Shown here: positions 33,061 to 41,772 of the stretch, in pieces
Layout: each line of letters starts with the position of its first letter
Numbering within the stretch: position 1 is the stretch's first letter
Assembly (NCBI RefSeq): GCF_017303315.1
Contig: NZ_JAFKOI010000004.1
Coordinates: forward strand, 169,557 to 233,556
DNA length: 64,000 nt
Direction: 5' to 3'
From: Bacillus sp. NTK071
GTDB taxonomy: Bacteria > Bacillota > Bacilli > Bacillales > Guptibacillaceae
Program-made: the position numbers and the translations under genes
The notes under the pieces: generated by a model
The model's database searches: none
Told to the model about the DNA's origin: nothing
What the model saw: only the letters and a program-made list of their open reading frames with translations

Positions 33061-34911
33061 TTGAAAAAAACACCACTCGCACTCGCAACAATTGTATCTC
33101 TATCACTCGTTTCAGGGTATCCATCATCCTCATCCGCTGAGATGGAACAGCTAACTACCTATCCAGACCAAGAGGAATTGTCCATTTCACTCGTTGGAAG
33201 ATATAAAAGCGGAGCAGCTCTTGATGAAGGTGGAGCAGAAATAGTTGATTACGATAAAAAGCATCAGCGCGCTTTTGTGGTAAATGGAGCTGATCAATCA
33301 CTAGATATTCTTGATCTATCGTCTTCTACTGAAAACAACGAAATTCCGCTTTATAAGAAAGTGTTTCTAAAAGACATTGACTTAGGCTCATTTGTCCCAG
33401 GTGATTTGACAAGTGTTGCCGTCCATCCAACTTCAGAATACGTTGCTGTTGCAATACCTGCAGAAGAGAAAACAGATAAAGGAATGGTCGCTCTATTCCA
33501 AACAGATGGCGAATTCATTAAAGCTTATGAAGTAGGCTCGTTACCAGATATGGTCACGTTTTCTCCTAATGGAAAACAACTTATCGTTGCAAACGAAGGT
33601 GAACCTAATGATGATTACTCCGTTGATCCTGAAGGGAGTGTTTCCATCATCGACGTAAGCAATGGGTCTCTGAACGCTAATGTGAACACAGTAGGATTTA
33701 GTTCTCTCGATGAGGAAAAGATTGATGAGGATGTTCGTGTGTTCAGCCCAAATGCTACGCCTGCTCAGGATTTTGAACCTGAATACATTCAAGTGACCCC
33801 TGACAATCGAAAAGCTTATATTTCCCTTCAAGAAAATAATGCGATTGCAGAGCTTGATTTAGAAACACAAACCTTCACAAGTGTGAATAGCCTAGGCTTT
33901 AAAGATCATTCCATGGAAGGGAACGGACTGGATGCTTCTAATAAATCCGATGAGGTGGATATTAAGCCAATGCCTGTTCTAGGTATGTATCAACCAGATG
34001 GCATTGTACTTTATACTGTCGAAGGGAGAAATTACATCATTACGCCAAACGAAGGCGATTCCAGAGATTACACTGCCTATTCTGAAGAAACTCGCGTAGC
34101 GGATCTAGAGGCTGAAACAGGTCACGCTATTAAGTTAGATGCAGAACATTATAAAGGCTTCACTCAAGAACAACTAGATAAAATGGTAAAAGACGGCTTA
34201 TGGAATGAGGAACAGCTCGGTCGATTGAAAGTAACAACCGCAAATGGATTAAATGAAGATGGAGAATACGAAGCTCTCTATAGCTACGGTGGTCGATCCT
34301 TTTCTGTTTATGAAACAGAGGACTTCGAACAGCTCTATGATAGCGGTGATGAGTTTGAGCAAATTACATCTGAGGCATTGCCGAAAAACTTTAATTCAAG
34401 TAATGATGATAATGCATTCAAAAACCGTAGTGATGACAAAGGCCCTGAGCCAGAAACTGCTGAAGTTGGCGAAATTAATGGAAAGCAGTACGCCTTTATC
34501 GGTCTAGAACGTCAGGGTGGTATTATGGTATATGATATTGATAACCCTAAAGAGCCTCAGTTCGTCACATATTTTACAAGCCGTGATTTTTCATCTGAAG
34601 ATGGATCTGTAAAAGGAGATAGTGCTCCTGAAGGACTTAAATTCGTAGCAGCAAACGACAGTGCAACGGGTAAAGCGATGCTCCTTGCTGCTCATGAAGT
34701 AAGTGGTACGGTTGTAGCTTACGAAATTGAAAACTTAACTGGCGAAGAGCGACTGGCAGGTACCGCTGAAGACGATGAAGCTTCCGGCGAGTCTAAAGCA
34801 GGAAAAAGCAACTTACCTAATTGGATTCAATATGTATATGAAAAACTGGGCATCGAGCAGTTTAAAAGCAATAATGGTCAGAGTCAAGAAATAGAAGAAG
34901 CTAATAAGTAG
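33061..34911 (+). CDS. Secreted choice-of-anchor I family protein
   Basis: A 616-residue secreted protein with a signal peptide to about residue 26. The rest is a beta-propeller-like domain with blade-like repeats (SLVGRYKSGAALDEGGAEIVDYD, LPDMVTFSPNGKQLIVANEGEPN, LEPEYIQVTPDNRKAYISLQENNA), as in the choice-of-anchor I family; some members are annotated as phosphatases. The C-terminus is Lys/Asn/Gln-rich with no LPxTG or membrane anchor visible, so it is probably free or wall-bound. The start is a TTG after GGGAGGA. A Pho-box-like array lies upstream, so a role in phosphate scavenging is plausible. Confidence 0.8.
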   Translation: MKKTPLALATIVSLSLVSGYPSSSSAEMEQLTTYPDQEELSISLVGRYKSGAALDEGGAEIVDYDKKHQRAFVVNGADQSLDILDLSSSTENNEIPLYKKVFLKDIDLGSFVPGDLTSVAVHPTSEYVAVAIPAEEKTDKGMVALFQTDGEFIKAYEVGSLPDMVTFSPNGKQLIVANEGEPNDDYSVDPEGSVSIIDVSNGSLNANVNTVGFSSLDEEKIDEDVRVFSPNATPAQDFEPEYIQVTPDNRKAYISLQENNAIAELDLETQTFTSVNSLGFKDHSMEGNGLDASNKSDEVDIKPMPVLGMYQPDGIVLYTVEGRNYIITPNEGDSRDYTAYSEETRVADLEAETGHAIKLDAEHYKGFTQEQLDKMVKDGLWNEEQLGRLKVTTANGLNEDGEYEALYSYGGRSFSVYETEDFEQLYDSGDEFEQITSEALPKNFNSSNDDNAFKNRSDDKGPEPETAEVGEINGKQYAFIGLERQGGIMVYDIDNPKEPQFVTYFTSRDFSSEDGSVKGDSAPEGLKFVAANDSATGKAMLLAAHEVSGTVVAYEIENLTGEERLAGTAEDDEASGESKAGKSNLPNWIQYVYEKLGIEQFKSNNGQSQEIEEANK

Positions 34912-34939
34912 AAGTATAGATTAATAGAGCTCCATTTCA

Positions 34940-34972
34940 CAAATCCCCTCCCGGTAATGGAGGGGATTTGTT
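34940..34972 (+). terminator. Rho-independent terminator
   Basis: CAAATCCCCTCC pairs with GGAGGGGATTTG, followed by TTATGG, after the choice-of-anchor I gene and before a convergent gene. Confidence 0.8.
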
Positions 34973-35000
34973 ATGGTAAGGGCGCAATCCCTCCCTCTTA

Positions 35001-35567
35001 TTACTCTAGTACAGTTACCTTTGCCCATGTTCCACTCCAATTCTTTACGTTCACTCTTTTCTTGTAAATCTTAAATAGTTCATCTGATTGAGAAAAAGAC
35101 GGGGTAGGCTTCACCACCATTTGTAAGACATCTTCTATTCCCAAAGGTGAGGCTAAAATCATGTTATCTTCCGAATCCAGCTTCACTCCGAGCGCAGTTG
35201 CTGTCTCCGGAAATTTAGCCATTGCATCAATAGAGGATTCATAAGGGACTAGTTTATTAATTCTGTGCATCCGCGCCTGATTTTTAACAGACCATGGTAG
35301 ATCAGGGGCTTGTTTTATCAACTGTTCCTCAAGGACTTTTTCATGAGATTCATCTGTTACGTGTCGATCAAAATAAATGACGTCTATATCCGCCAAAGTT
35401 GTTCTCTGTTCAAATTCATGAAGGACATCCCATATCTTCGAGCGAACAAATCCAGCGCACACCCACCAATCAGGTAACTGCAATCGTTTTACTTCGAAAA
35501 GAATTTCCATCATCCACTTATCCTCAGAAATTAGTCTCACAACATCATCTTCATTACGCAGGCTCAT
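35001..35567 (-). CDS. Nucleotidyltransferase family protein (NTP_transf_6-like)
   Basis: A 188-residue protein with the helical start, GFVRSKIWD and the DIDVIYFD acidic pair of the nucleotidyltransferase superfamily, plus LEEQLIKQAPDLPWSVKNQARMH and the ASSPLGIEDVLQ-like end typical of the bacterial DUF925 group. The ATG follows GGAAGGA. Its substrate is unknown; it probably transfers or only binds nucleotides. It converges with the upstream secreted protein. Confidence 0.8.
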   Translation of the reverse strand: MSLRNEDDVVRLISEDKWMMEILFEVKRLQLPDWWVCAGFVRSKIWDVLHEFEQRTTLADIDVIYFDRHVTDESHEKVLEEQLIKQAPDLPWSVKNQARMHRINKLVPYESSIDAMAKFPETATALGVKLDSEDNMILASPLGIEDVLQMVVKPTPSFSQSDELFKIYKKRVNVKNWSGTWAKVTVLE

Positions 35568-35775
35568 TAGTCCTTCCCCACCCCTTTAGAATTATCAATA
35601 AAACCAAAATATGTATAAACGAATAAAAAGCTGAATTTTAGGCTCTTTCATCCTTTTATCCTAAATAAAATGTTAAAACAAAACAACAAAAAGAAGAAAT
35701 ACGTCGAAATGGCTTTCATTCATGAGGAAAGGACGTATAATGAACTTATGTTTTTTTTTTGAGAGGAAGTAGTAG

Positions 35776-36585
35776 ATGTTAGATTACCATTATTACGAAA
35801 GCAATGGGAGCTGCAAAGAACCTATCATTTTATTACATGGGCTCGGTGGTAACTACGGTATTTTTAATAAACAGATTGCAGAGTACAAAAAGGAGTTCGA
35901 TGTGCTTGCGATTAACTTGCCGGGTCACGGAAAATCACCCGACACCTCAAGTTATCAATCTCCCTTCAGCACAAATCTAGTAGTCAATGAAGTCCTAACG
36001 ACTATGAACAAACTAAATATTGAAAAAGCCCATGTTGTAGGCATATCCCTTGGATCCGTCGTCATCCATCACATGCTACAGCGAGCACCAGACCGTGTTA
36101 AGAGCGCTGTACTCGGAGGTTGTATTACAAGGTTTACACCACTCTCCTTATTCTTGCTTCATACAGGGAGCCTGGTAAAAGGATTCGTACCGCACATGTG
36201 GTTATATAAGTTGTTCGCCCACATTATGATGCCTAAATCAAATCATGCAAGCTCAAGAAGAATTTTTATTCGTGAAGCAGCTAAAATGAAAAGAAGTAAC
36301 TTTCTTGCATGGTATAAATTAGCACATGAGGTTAGAACAACCTATAAAAACGTTCAAAAGAATAGCGCCGATATCGCGAAGCTGTATATAACAGGTGAAG
36401 AAGACCATCTGTTTGTTAAGCCATTAGTTAGAGACACGATGAACGATGAGAGTGCGCAACATCTCATTATAGAAAACTGTGGTCATGTGTGTAATGTTGA
36501 GAAGCCAAGAAATTTCAACACCGCTTCCATCGCTTTTATTCGCAAGAACAGTTCATCCTCTCTTCCACTACACGCGGCTAAGTAA
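35776..36585 (+). CDS. Alpha/beta hydrolase
   Basis: A 269-residue hydrolase. The oxyanion-hole HGLGG is at about residues 21-25, the nucleophile elbow GISLG near residue 92, an acidic residue in TGEEDH near 205 and the catalytic His in ENCGHVCN near 232. No signal peptide is present, so it is cytoplasmic. The ATG follows GAGAGGAAGT. A run of ten T precedes the ribosome site. Its natural ester or other substrate is unknown. Confidence 0.85.
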   Translation: MLDYHYYESNGSCKEPIILLHGLGGNYGIFNKQIAEYKKEFDVLAINLPGHGKSPDTSSYQSPFSTNLVVNEVLTTMNKLNIEKAHVVGISLGSVVIHHMLQRAPDRVKSAVLGGCITRFTPLSLFLLHTGSLVKGFVPHMWLYKLFAHIMMPKSNHASSRRIFIREAAKMKRSNFLAWYKLAHEVRTTYKNVQKNSADIAKLYITGEEDHLFVKPLVRDTMNDESAQHLIIENCGHVCNVEKPRNFNTASIAFIRKNSSSSLPLHAAK

Positions 36586-36588
36586 ATG

Positions 36589-36618
36589 AAGGGAACGTCT
36601 TATGGACGTTCCCTTTTG
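36589..36618 (+). terminator. Rho-independent terminator
   Basis: AAGGGAACGTC pairs with GACGTTCCCTT, followed by T residues, after the alpha/beta hydrolase gene. Confidence 0.82.
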
Positions 36619-36630
36619 GTTAGCTTTATT

Positions 36631-36747
36631 TTACGACTCTTGATTATTCTTTTTTTCCTCTGTATCCCACTTATATCCTGATTTACCCATGTAATAGAGA
36701 AAACCAGCCGTTGATAAGGTGGTTAAAATTGCTACGATTAATCCCAT
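36631..36747 (-). CDS. Small membrane protein of 38 residues
   Basis: A short gene on the minus strand starting ATG with AAGGAG ten bases upstream. One membrane segment (GLIVAILTTLSTAGFLYYMG) is followed by a charged tail (KWDTEEKKNNQES). It looks genuine from the ribosome site and composition but no family is recognised. It sits downstream of the carboxymuconolactone decarboxylase-like gene in the same direction and may be transcribed with it. Confidence 0.55.
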   Translation of the reverse strand: MGLIVAILTTLSTAGFLYYMGKSGYKWDTEEKKNNQES

Positions 36748-36773
36748 TGTATATTAACTCCTTTTACTGCTTT

Positions 36774-37193
36774 TTAACTTACTTCTACTGGTTCTAACTT
36801 CATAATAGAGCCGAAATATTGTTGTGCTGTAGTGAAACAAATAAATGCAAGGAGTTCACTAATCTCTGCCTCCGTAAATGATTGCTTTACTACGTCTAAT
36901 ATGGATGAAGAGATGTCTCCTTTTTGCTTAACAAATACTTCTGCAAACCCTACTGCAACAGATATCTTCTCATCAAATAGATCCGGGTCAGGTTTCCCTT
37001 TCGCTTTACAATATTCACATCCATTACTTTGAGCCAATGTTCGTCTCACTTGTTCTTTTAAGTCTGAAGAGAGTAGATCATCTACTTCTAGCACATTTCC
37101 TAATGTTGACCAGGCTTCCATCACTTTTGGATTATGACCTAGTAGTTTTTGAAATGGCGTATCGCCAATATTTGATGGATTAATAACCGTCAT
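36774..37193 (-). CDS. Carboxymuconolactone decarboxylase (AhpD-like) family protein
   Basis: A 139-residue protein with the AhpD/CMD fold signature CEYCKAKGKPDP: a CxxC pair near residues 54-57 with a nearby His missing. AhpD-type proteins reduce peroxiredoxin partners, while others are decarboxylases. The helical pattern and length fit the family. The ATG follows GAGGGTG. No alkyl hydroperoxide gene is adjacent, so the role is open. Confidence 0.72.
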   Translation of the reverse strand: MTVINPSNIGDTPFQKLLGHNPKVMEAWSTLGNVLEVDDLLSSDLKEQVRRTLAQSNGCEYCKAKGKPDPDLFDEKISVAVGFAEVFVKQKGDISSSILDVVKQSFTEAEISELLAFICFTTAQQYFGSIMKLEPVEVS

Positions 37194-37362
37194 AGTTTTT
37201 CACCCTCACTCTGTTATTTCTACTATTCTATCACTTTACCAATTATTCCAAAAATAACCTATTAACTTAATCATTTTAATCAAAAAGAAAAACGCACTCC
37301 GCTAATAAAAGCGAAGGCGTTTTTAAATTAAACCGACTCACGATTTCTATGAGGAACTTACG

Positions 37363-37779
37363 CTACGCTTGTTGAGCTCTACTCTCATCCATATACATCA
37401 CTTCCCAAAGATGATTGTTGATATCCTGAAAGCTCCATCCATACATAAATCCATGGTCAATAGGTTCTGTTGATTCTTTTCCGCCAGCTTCTAACGCTTT
37501 TTTCACGATTTCATCCACTTGTTCCCTGCTATTAGCTGAAATGGCAAAAATCGCTTCAGCATTTGTTGTAGCATCTGTTATTTCTTTATGCGTAAACGTT
37601 TTAAAAAATTCTTCAACTAATAACATGACAAAAGTGTTCTCGTTAATGATCATACATGTCGCATTGTCATCTGTGAATTGTGGATTAAATTCAAAACCAA
37701 TTTTAGTAAAAAAATCGACTGTTTCCTTCAGGTTTTTAACTGGTAGATTAACAAACAGCTGATCTGATTGAAAACCCAT
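37363..37779 (-). CDS. VOC-family (glyoxalase/bleomycin-resistance fold) protein
   Basis: A 138-residue protein of the vicinal oxygen chelate fold: two repeats start FVNLPVKNLKETVDFFTKIGF and EAIFAISANSREQVDEIVKKALEAGG, and FQDINNHLWEVMYMD carries the closing Glu. AAAGGGTG precedes the ATG. These proteins act as lyases, dioxygenases or drug-binding resistance proteins; this one has no further clue. A weak hairpin with inner loops (37287-37326) lies after the stop. Confidence 0.82.
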   Translation of the reverse strand: MGFQSDQLFVNLPVKNLKETVDFFTKIGFEFNPQFTDDNATCMIINENTFVMLLVEEFFKTFTHKEITDATTNAEAIFAISANSREQVDEIVKKALEAGGKESTEPIDHGFMYGWSFQDINNHLWEVMYMDESRAQQA

Positions 37780-37886
37780 ATTATCACCCTTTGTCCAATT
37801 TGTTGTACAGTAGTAAAGTTCTCTATGGTGAGCAATAGTCCTTTAATAGACTTGTTAAAATTGAAAGGTTGTATTCGTAAACATGG

Positions 37887-37917
37887 TCGCTTTTGCTATA
37901 AGGGTAGTGGTTGATTG
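37887..37917 (+). repeat. Remnant of a Bacillus intergenic repeat
   Basis: GCTATAAGGGTAGTGGTTGATTG matches the first part of the longer copy at 39711-39783. It is a short, diverged piece. Confidence 0.4.
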
Positions 37918-37956
37918 TTATACAAACCCCATTTGAAAAGAAACGAATGATTCCTA

Positions 37957-38232
37957 TCATAGTATTAATGTAGCTAGCTCTAAAAGGTAGAAGATCCAGG
38001 CTAGTAGAATGAAGCCAGTTAGAAACAAAATCACACTTACGATTTTTCTACCGTTTTCTAAGCTGGTATATAGTTTTAAAAGAACGAAATAAATAGGAAT
38101 AATTATTGAGATGAAGGTCATGCCTTGGACCATTTCTTCATTAGTATACTTATGCGAATACACTAAGAAATAAATGAGCCACGAAGCAAATGAACCATAC
38201 CCGATGATTAATAGAATTTTTCTTTCTGACAT
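37957..38232 (-). CDS. Small three-helix membrane protein
   Basis: A 91-residue protein with three hydrophobic segments (about residues 6-24, 38-54 and 65-90). Between them are short charged loops. The ATG follows GAGGTG. No family is recognised. It sits alone downstream of the nucleosidase-like lipoprotein gene on the same strand, separated by a strong terminator. Confidence 0.65.
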   Translation of the reverse strand: MSERKILLIIGYGSFASWLIYFLVYSHKYTNEEMVQGMTFISIIIPIYFVLLKLYTSLENGRKIVSVILFLTGFILLAWIFYLLELATLIL

Positions 38233-38308
38233 AAAGCACCTCAGATCTATACAAGTCTCTTATCATTTACGTTAACTAGATCAGAATGTTTCACTAAATG
38301 TTAGAAAC

Positions 38309-38347
38309 AACCAAAAGAGCGCTTCAAGTTAAAGCGCTCTTTTGGTT
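38309..38347 (-). terminator. Rho-independent terminator
   Basis: AACCAAAAGAGCGCTT pairs perfectly with AAGCGCTCTTTTGGTT, just beyond the nucleosidase-like lipoprotein stop codon on the minus strand. Confidence 0.85.
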
Positions 38348-38362
38348 ATATTCCGTTCTTGC

Positions 38363-39241
38363 TCATTCACCAGCATAGGAAGAAATATAATTCTTAACGA
38401 CTTCATACACATATTCTTGATTTGCTGCCGCGGTATCTGGATTATATTGACCGTCATTGACTTTATTATTAGATAGTACGCGAATTCCAAGAAACGGTAC
38501 ATCATATGCAGCTGCAATTTGTGCCCCTGCCGCGCCTTCCATTTCTTCGACAGAAGTACCATATTTCTTATGGAACCAGTTAATCCGATCCACTTCATTA
38601 TTCCATACATCCGCAGATCCGATCGTTCCCTCAACTACTTTCCCTTTTGTATAAGTATCTTTAGCCGCATTAGCGCTTGAGAGTAACTCTTGATCTCCAT
38701 CATAGTAGCGAATGTTCTCAGCATCAGGATCTTCTCCAGCACTTCCTTCAGAAGCCATCAAATCCATTGGCTTCCATGTTGTTGGATCAATGCCTTCGCC
38801 TTCACCCTTATTGGCGGTTTTTAATGAGCCTATGTTAACGGTTCGTTTACCTAGAACTATATCAAACACGTCTAAATTAGGATCATGTCCACCTGAAGTC
38901 CCTTGATTGATAATGGCTACTGGATTATACTTCTCAATTGCTACAGCCGTTGCAGCCGCAGTATTTTCCATCCCTTTACCTGTTTTCGTAACAATAACAG
39001 GATAACCGTCTAGTGTACCTTTGTAGAATACGAACGTTCCTGATGTTTCTTCCTCAACGTCCTCTAACCTTTGTGCGAATTCCTCAGCTTCAATCGGCAT
39101 TGGACCTTGAACAATAATAGGTCTTTGAGCAGTTTCCGCCTCAGCTGAAGACTGTGAATTTGATTGACATGCACCAAGGACAACTAGTAAGAAAATCCCC
39201 ATCACCATTGAACTATATCTCACAAATGCTTGTCTTTTCAT
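38363..39241 (-). CDS. MTA/SAH nucleosidase-like lipoprotein
   Basis: A 292-residue protein with a lipoprotein signal peptide (VVLGAC) and a nucleoside-phosphorylase-fold domain of the methylthioadenosine/S-adenosylhomocysteine nucleosidase type. The signs are GTSGG near residue 115, a VEMEGAA-like acid motif (VEEMEGAAGAQIAAA) and RVLSNN near the C-terminus. These enzymes normally work in the cytoplasm, so an exported, membrane-anchored form is odd. The ATG at 39241 follows AAGGAG. The substrate may be extracellular nucleosides. Domain order and length are otherwise normal. Confidence 0.82.
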   Translation of the reverse strand: MKRQAFVRYSSMVMGIFLLVVLGACQSNSQSSAEAETAQRPIIVQGPMPIEAEEFAQRLEDVEEETSGTFVFYKGTLDGYPVIVTKTGKGMENTAAATAVAIEKYNPVAIINQGTSGGHDPNLDVFDIVLGKRTVNIGSLKTANKGEGEGIDPTTWKPMDLMASEGSAGEDPDAENIRYYDGDQELLSSANAAKDTYTKGKVVEGTIGSADVWNNEVDRINWFHKKYGTSVEEMEGAAGAQIAAAYDVPFLGIRVLSNNKVNDGQYNPDTAAANQEYVYEVVKNYISSYAGE

Positions 39242-39380
39242 AAACCATCTCTCCTTAAAATGAAATTGATCAATTCTACTTCCCTCTCTTTTCTTGCTTG
39301 TTCTACACGTAGTTTCCCCCAAAAGAAAAAGGACTAGAACAGGTATGATTTCTACCTTCTAGACCTACGAAAGTTAAAGT

Positions 39381-39544
39381 ATGAATGATCAAACTGAAAG
39401 AAGATTCTGTTCAATCATAAATAAGTTGCAGCTTAAAGAACAACCGATTACTTCAACTCGTAGTCCAGTTCTTATCTTGGGAACCAGGTAGAGACACTCG
39501 GACCATATTACCGAGGATATACGAGAGACACTATTAATGATTAG
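39381..39544 (+). pseudogene. Possible decayed gene (two frames)
   Basis: A short frame (ATG at 39381 to TAG at 39489) encodes a coherent-looking 36-residue piece starting MNDQTERRFCSIINKL, and the frame continues after a shift near 39479 as GNQVETLGPYYRGYTRDTIND up to 39544. The joined product reads like one protein interrupted by a frameshift. No family is recognised and no ribosome site is seen. The rest of the 39242-39853 gap holds only a repeat and a terminator. Confidence 0.3.
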
Positions 39545-39662
39545 TACTGTGCCACTATATCAAACACATTATATAGAATCAACCTAAAAAACGAATATTA
39601 ATTTGATTAATATAAAAAATGTTCGTTTTTTCAACATTTAGTTACAAATTAGATAAAATGAA

Positions 39663-39690
39663 AAGGACCAGCTGTTGGTAGCTGGTCCTT
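39663..39690 (-). terminator. Rho-independent terminator
   Basis: AAGGACCAGCT pairs with AGCTGGTCCTT, followed by T residues on the minus strand. It is the nearest downstream hairpin of the two-gene unit at 39854-40268. Confidence 0.6.
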
Positions 39691-39710
39691 CTAAATTATG
39701 AAAGGTTCTT

Positions 39711-39783
39711 TTCTGTTGCTATAAGAGTAGTTGTTGATTTCCGCTCCCCGCAGGAGTCGAGCACCTTCCGCTACAATCAACTC
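39711..39783 (+). repeat. Bacillus-type intergenic repeat (GTTGATTTCCGC...)
   Basis: TTGCTATAAGAGTAGTTGTTGATTTCCGC and the following CCGCAGGAGTCGAGCACCTTCCGC resemble a dispersed sequence common between genes of Bacillus-related species. A shorter match lies at 37887. It encodes nothing obvious. Confidence 0.5.
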
Positions 39784-39853
39784 AGATGCGTAAATACTTC
39801 CATACATAACCTTTTTCTAAAGCAACAATCTTTTAAATATCTAAAAATAAAGC

Positions 39854-40063
39854 CTAATGAGAAGAATTATTCTCAACACGCACCATACTCTTCTTTAACT
39901 GCCAGCTATTTGTGATGACACCTACAAAACCCGTTATAGCGAGAATAAGAGACATCGTGTTAGAGAATAACTCACCCCACCCGAAAAAGGAAATTAGGCC
40001 AGCGCAAAATAAAAAGAAAGAGCTTATCATAGATATTAAGCTATAAAATCCATTTCGCTTCAC
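39854..40063 (-). CDS. Small two-helix membrane protein
   Basis: A 69-residue protein with two membrane segments (about residues 9-28 and 34-53) and a short basic tail. The start is a GTG one base after the stop codon of the PspC-domain gene, so the two form a tight operon. No family is recognised. Confidence 0.65.
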   Translation of the reverse strand: MKRNGFYSLISMISSFFLFCAGLISFFGWGELFSNTMSLILAITGFVGVITNSWQLKKSMVRVENNSSH

Positions 40064-40064
40064 G

Positions 40065-40268
40065 TTAGTCCTCTACTTTAACTTCTCTATCTTTTGGCAG
40101 AAGGAAAGCTGCTGCAACATAGACGAGAAGAAATACCCCAGATGTAAAAACAGTTAATAGAACATAGATGATTCGTAACAGACTAGAGTTAATATTAAAC
40201 GCCTCACTTAGACCACCTAGTACGCCAGAAAATACTTTATTAGAAGTTGATTTATAAAATTTCTTCAT
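40065..40268 (-). CDS. PspC-domain protein
   Basis: A 67-residue protein with the PspC domain: SNKVFSGVLGGLSEAFNINSSLLRI followed by one membrane segment. PspC-type proteins belong to the envelope-stress (phage-shock-like) system. The ATG is preceded by GGAGG. It is the first gene of a two-gene unit with the small protein at 39854. Confidence 0.85.
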   Translation of the reverse strand: MKKFYKSTSNKVFSGVLGGLSEAFNINSSLLRIIYVLLTVFTSGVFLLVYVAAAFLLPKDREVKVED

Positions 40269-40349
40269 TGTTTGCCTCCATTTCTATATTTATCTCTATT
40301 TCTATTGTTTCCTTCTATTCGTACGTTACAAACATATAAAAGTTTCAAC

Positions 40350-41609
40350 TCAACCCATTTCCTCGACTTGAAAAGCAAGATGTACCGTTGTTCCCTGACC
40401 GGATTTGCTTTCGTAAAGCAGTTCGCCACCCATAGCCTTCACAATACTGTGAGAAACCATCATACCTAGTCCCGTTCCTTTTTCTTTTGTTGTAAAAAAG
40501 GGTTCACCAATGCGCGAGAGTTGCTCTTCAGTCATTCCAACTCCTGTGTCTTGAATGCTAATTCTTAATTCATTTTCATTTCTAGATACTTGAATCGTTA
40601 ACGTGCCACCTTCTGACATAGCCTCTATCGCATTTTTAGAAATGTTTAATAGACACTGCTGAAATTTCCGTTTTTCAGATTGCATATACGTTGGAGGCAG
40701 GTCTATCTTAGAGTTAATAGAGACATTCATCATTGAAGCAAGTGGCTGAATCACACTAATGCTATGTTTGATTTCACTAATAATATCTATGCGATCGACA
40801 CTTTCAGGGTAAGGCTTTGCAAAGGTTAAGTAATCATTAATAATTTCAGTGGCACGATCAAGTTCATTAATGGCAAGCTTCATGTACCCTTTCTTTTCCC
40901 TATCTTTAAGGTCACTATCAATTAATTGAAGAAATCCTCGACTAACCGTTAATGGGTTCCTTACTTCATGAGAAATACTAGCTGCAAGATGGCTAACAAC
41001 CTTTAATTTCTGTCCTTCCATGACAGAATGAAGAAGCTTAAATTGGTTGATAAAAACTTCATAAATGAGAGTGGCTAGAACAACACCGATGACACTAATA
41101 CAACTAAACAAAATCCACATTGACAGTGGGATTTGAGAATTAAAAAAAGTAAGAGACACAAATGTTGAAACTACCCCTACTAAGCCATCCATTGAAGCAG
41201 CAACAAGTAATTTTTTCTTTAAATCAAGATTAAGAAAATGAGCAGAAACGATGGAAGTTGCAATTGTGACAAGAGAGAACGAAAAAAGAGTAGGATAAAA
41301 CCCATCACCACCGAGTGAGTAACGATAGCTTAACATAACAATTAAATAAATTAATCCAACCCATTTCCCACCATATAGAGCACCTAAAATAAAAGGAATT
41401 CTTCTAAAATCCAGAATAAAGTTATCGTTAATGACAACTGGATAGATCATACAAAGAATTACCGATAACAAAGGAAACAATGTTAGCAACCATCCTGATG
41501 ATCTCTTTAAAAGGTTCGTATATTTTAGAAGATAGAGGATTTGCATAATACTTAAAGGGGCGAATACGAGTAAGAGATTTAAAAGAAAAGACTTTGCTGT
41601 GAGAAGCAC
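40350..41609 (-). CDS. Sensor histidine kinase, KinB/LytS-like
   Basis: A 419-residue histidine kinase with an N-terminal 5TM-type membrane domain (residues about 10-195) that includes the DFRRIPFILGALYGGKWVGL pattern of 5TMR-LYT sensors. The HisKA domain has His214 in SISHEVRNPL and the ATPase domain has NAIEAM, DTGVGM and GTGLGM. No response regulator is adjacent, so it is an orphan kinase. In Bacillus such proteins feed the Spo0A phosphorelay. The start is a GTG after GAGGGGTG. Confidence 0.9.
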   Translation of the reverse strand: MLLTAKSFLLNLLLVFAPLSIMQILYLLKYTNLLKRSSGWLLTLFPLLSVILCMIYPVVINDNFILDFRRIPFILGALYGGKWVGLIYLIVMLSYRYSLGGDGFYPTLFSFSLVTIATSIVSAHFLNLDLKKKLLVAASMDGLVGVVSTFVSLTFFNSQIPLSMWILFSCISVIGVVLATLIYEVFINQFKLLHSVMEGQKLKVVSHLAASISHEVRNPLTVSRGFLQLIDSDLKDREKKGYMKLAINELDRATEIINDYLTFAKPYPESVDRIDIISEIKHSISVIQPLASMMNVSINSKIDLPPTYMQSEKRKFQQCLLNISKNAIEAMSEGGTLTIQVSRNENELRISIQDTGVGMTEEQLSRIGEPFFTTKEKGTGLGMMVSHSIVKAMGGELLYESKSGQGTTVHLAFQVEEMG

Positions 41610-41693
41610 TAATTTTCACCCCTCTATTTTTTATGTAATACAATTAACTTCTTTATTGTAGGTCTTACTCCTCTATTTAATTGCAAAAGAAAA

Positions 41694-41733
41694 AAAGAGA
41701 ACATGACCAATTTACCATCGAACATGCCTCTTT
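41694..41733 (-). terminator. Rho-independent terminator
   Basis: AAAGAGAACATG and CATGCCTCTTT form a long-loop hairpin with a T-rich tail on the minus strand, after the GNAT gene at 41773-42282. Confidence 0.55.
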
Positions 41734-41772
41734 GAGTAGAAATTACACTATTTCACTCTACTAAACCCATAT

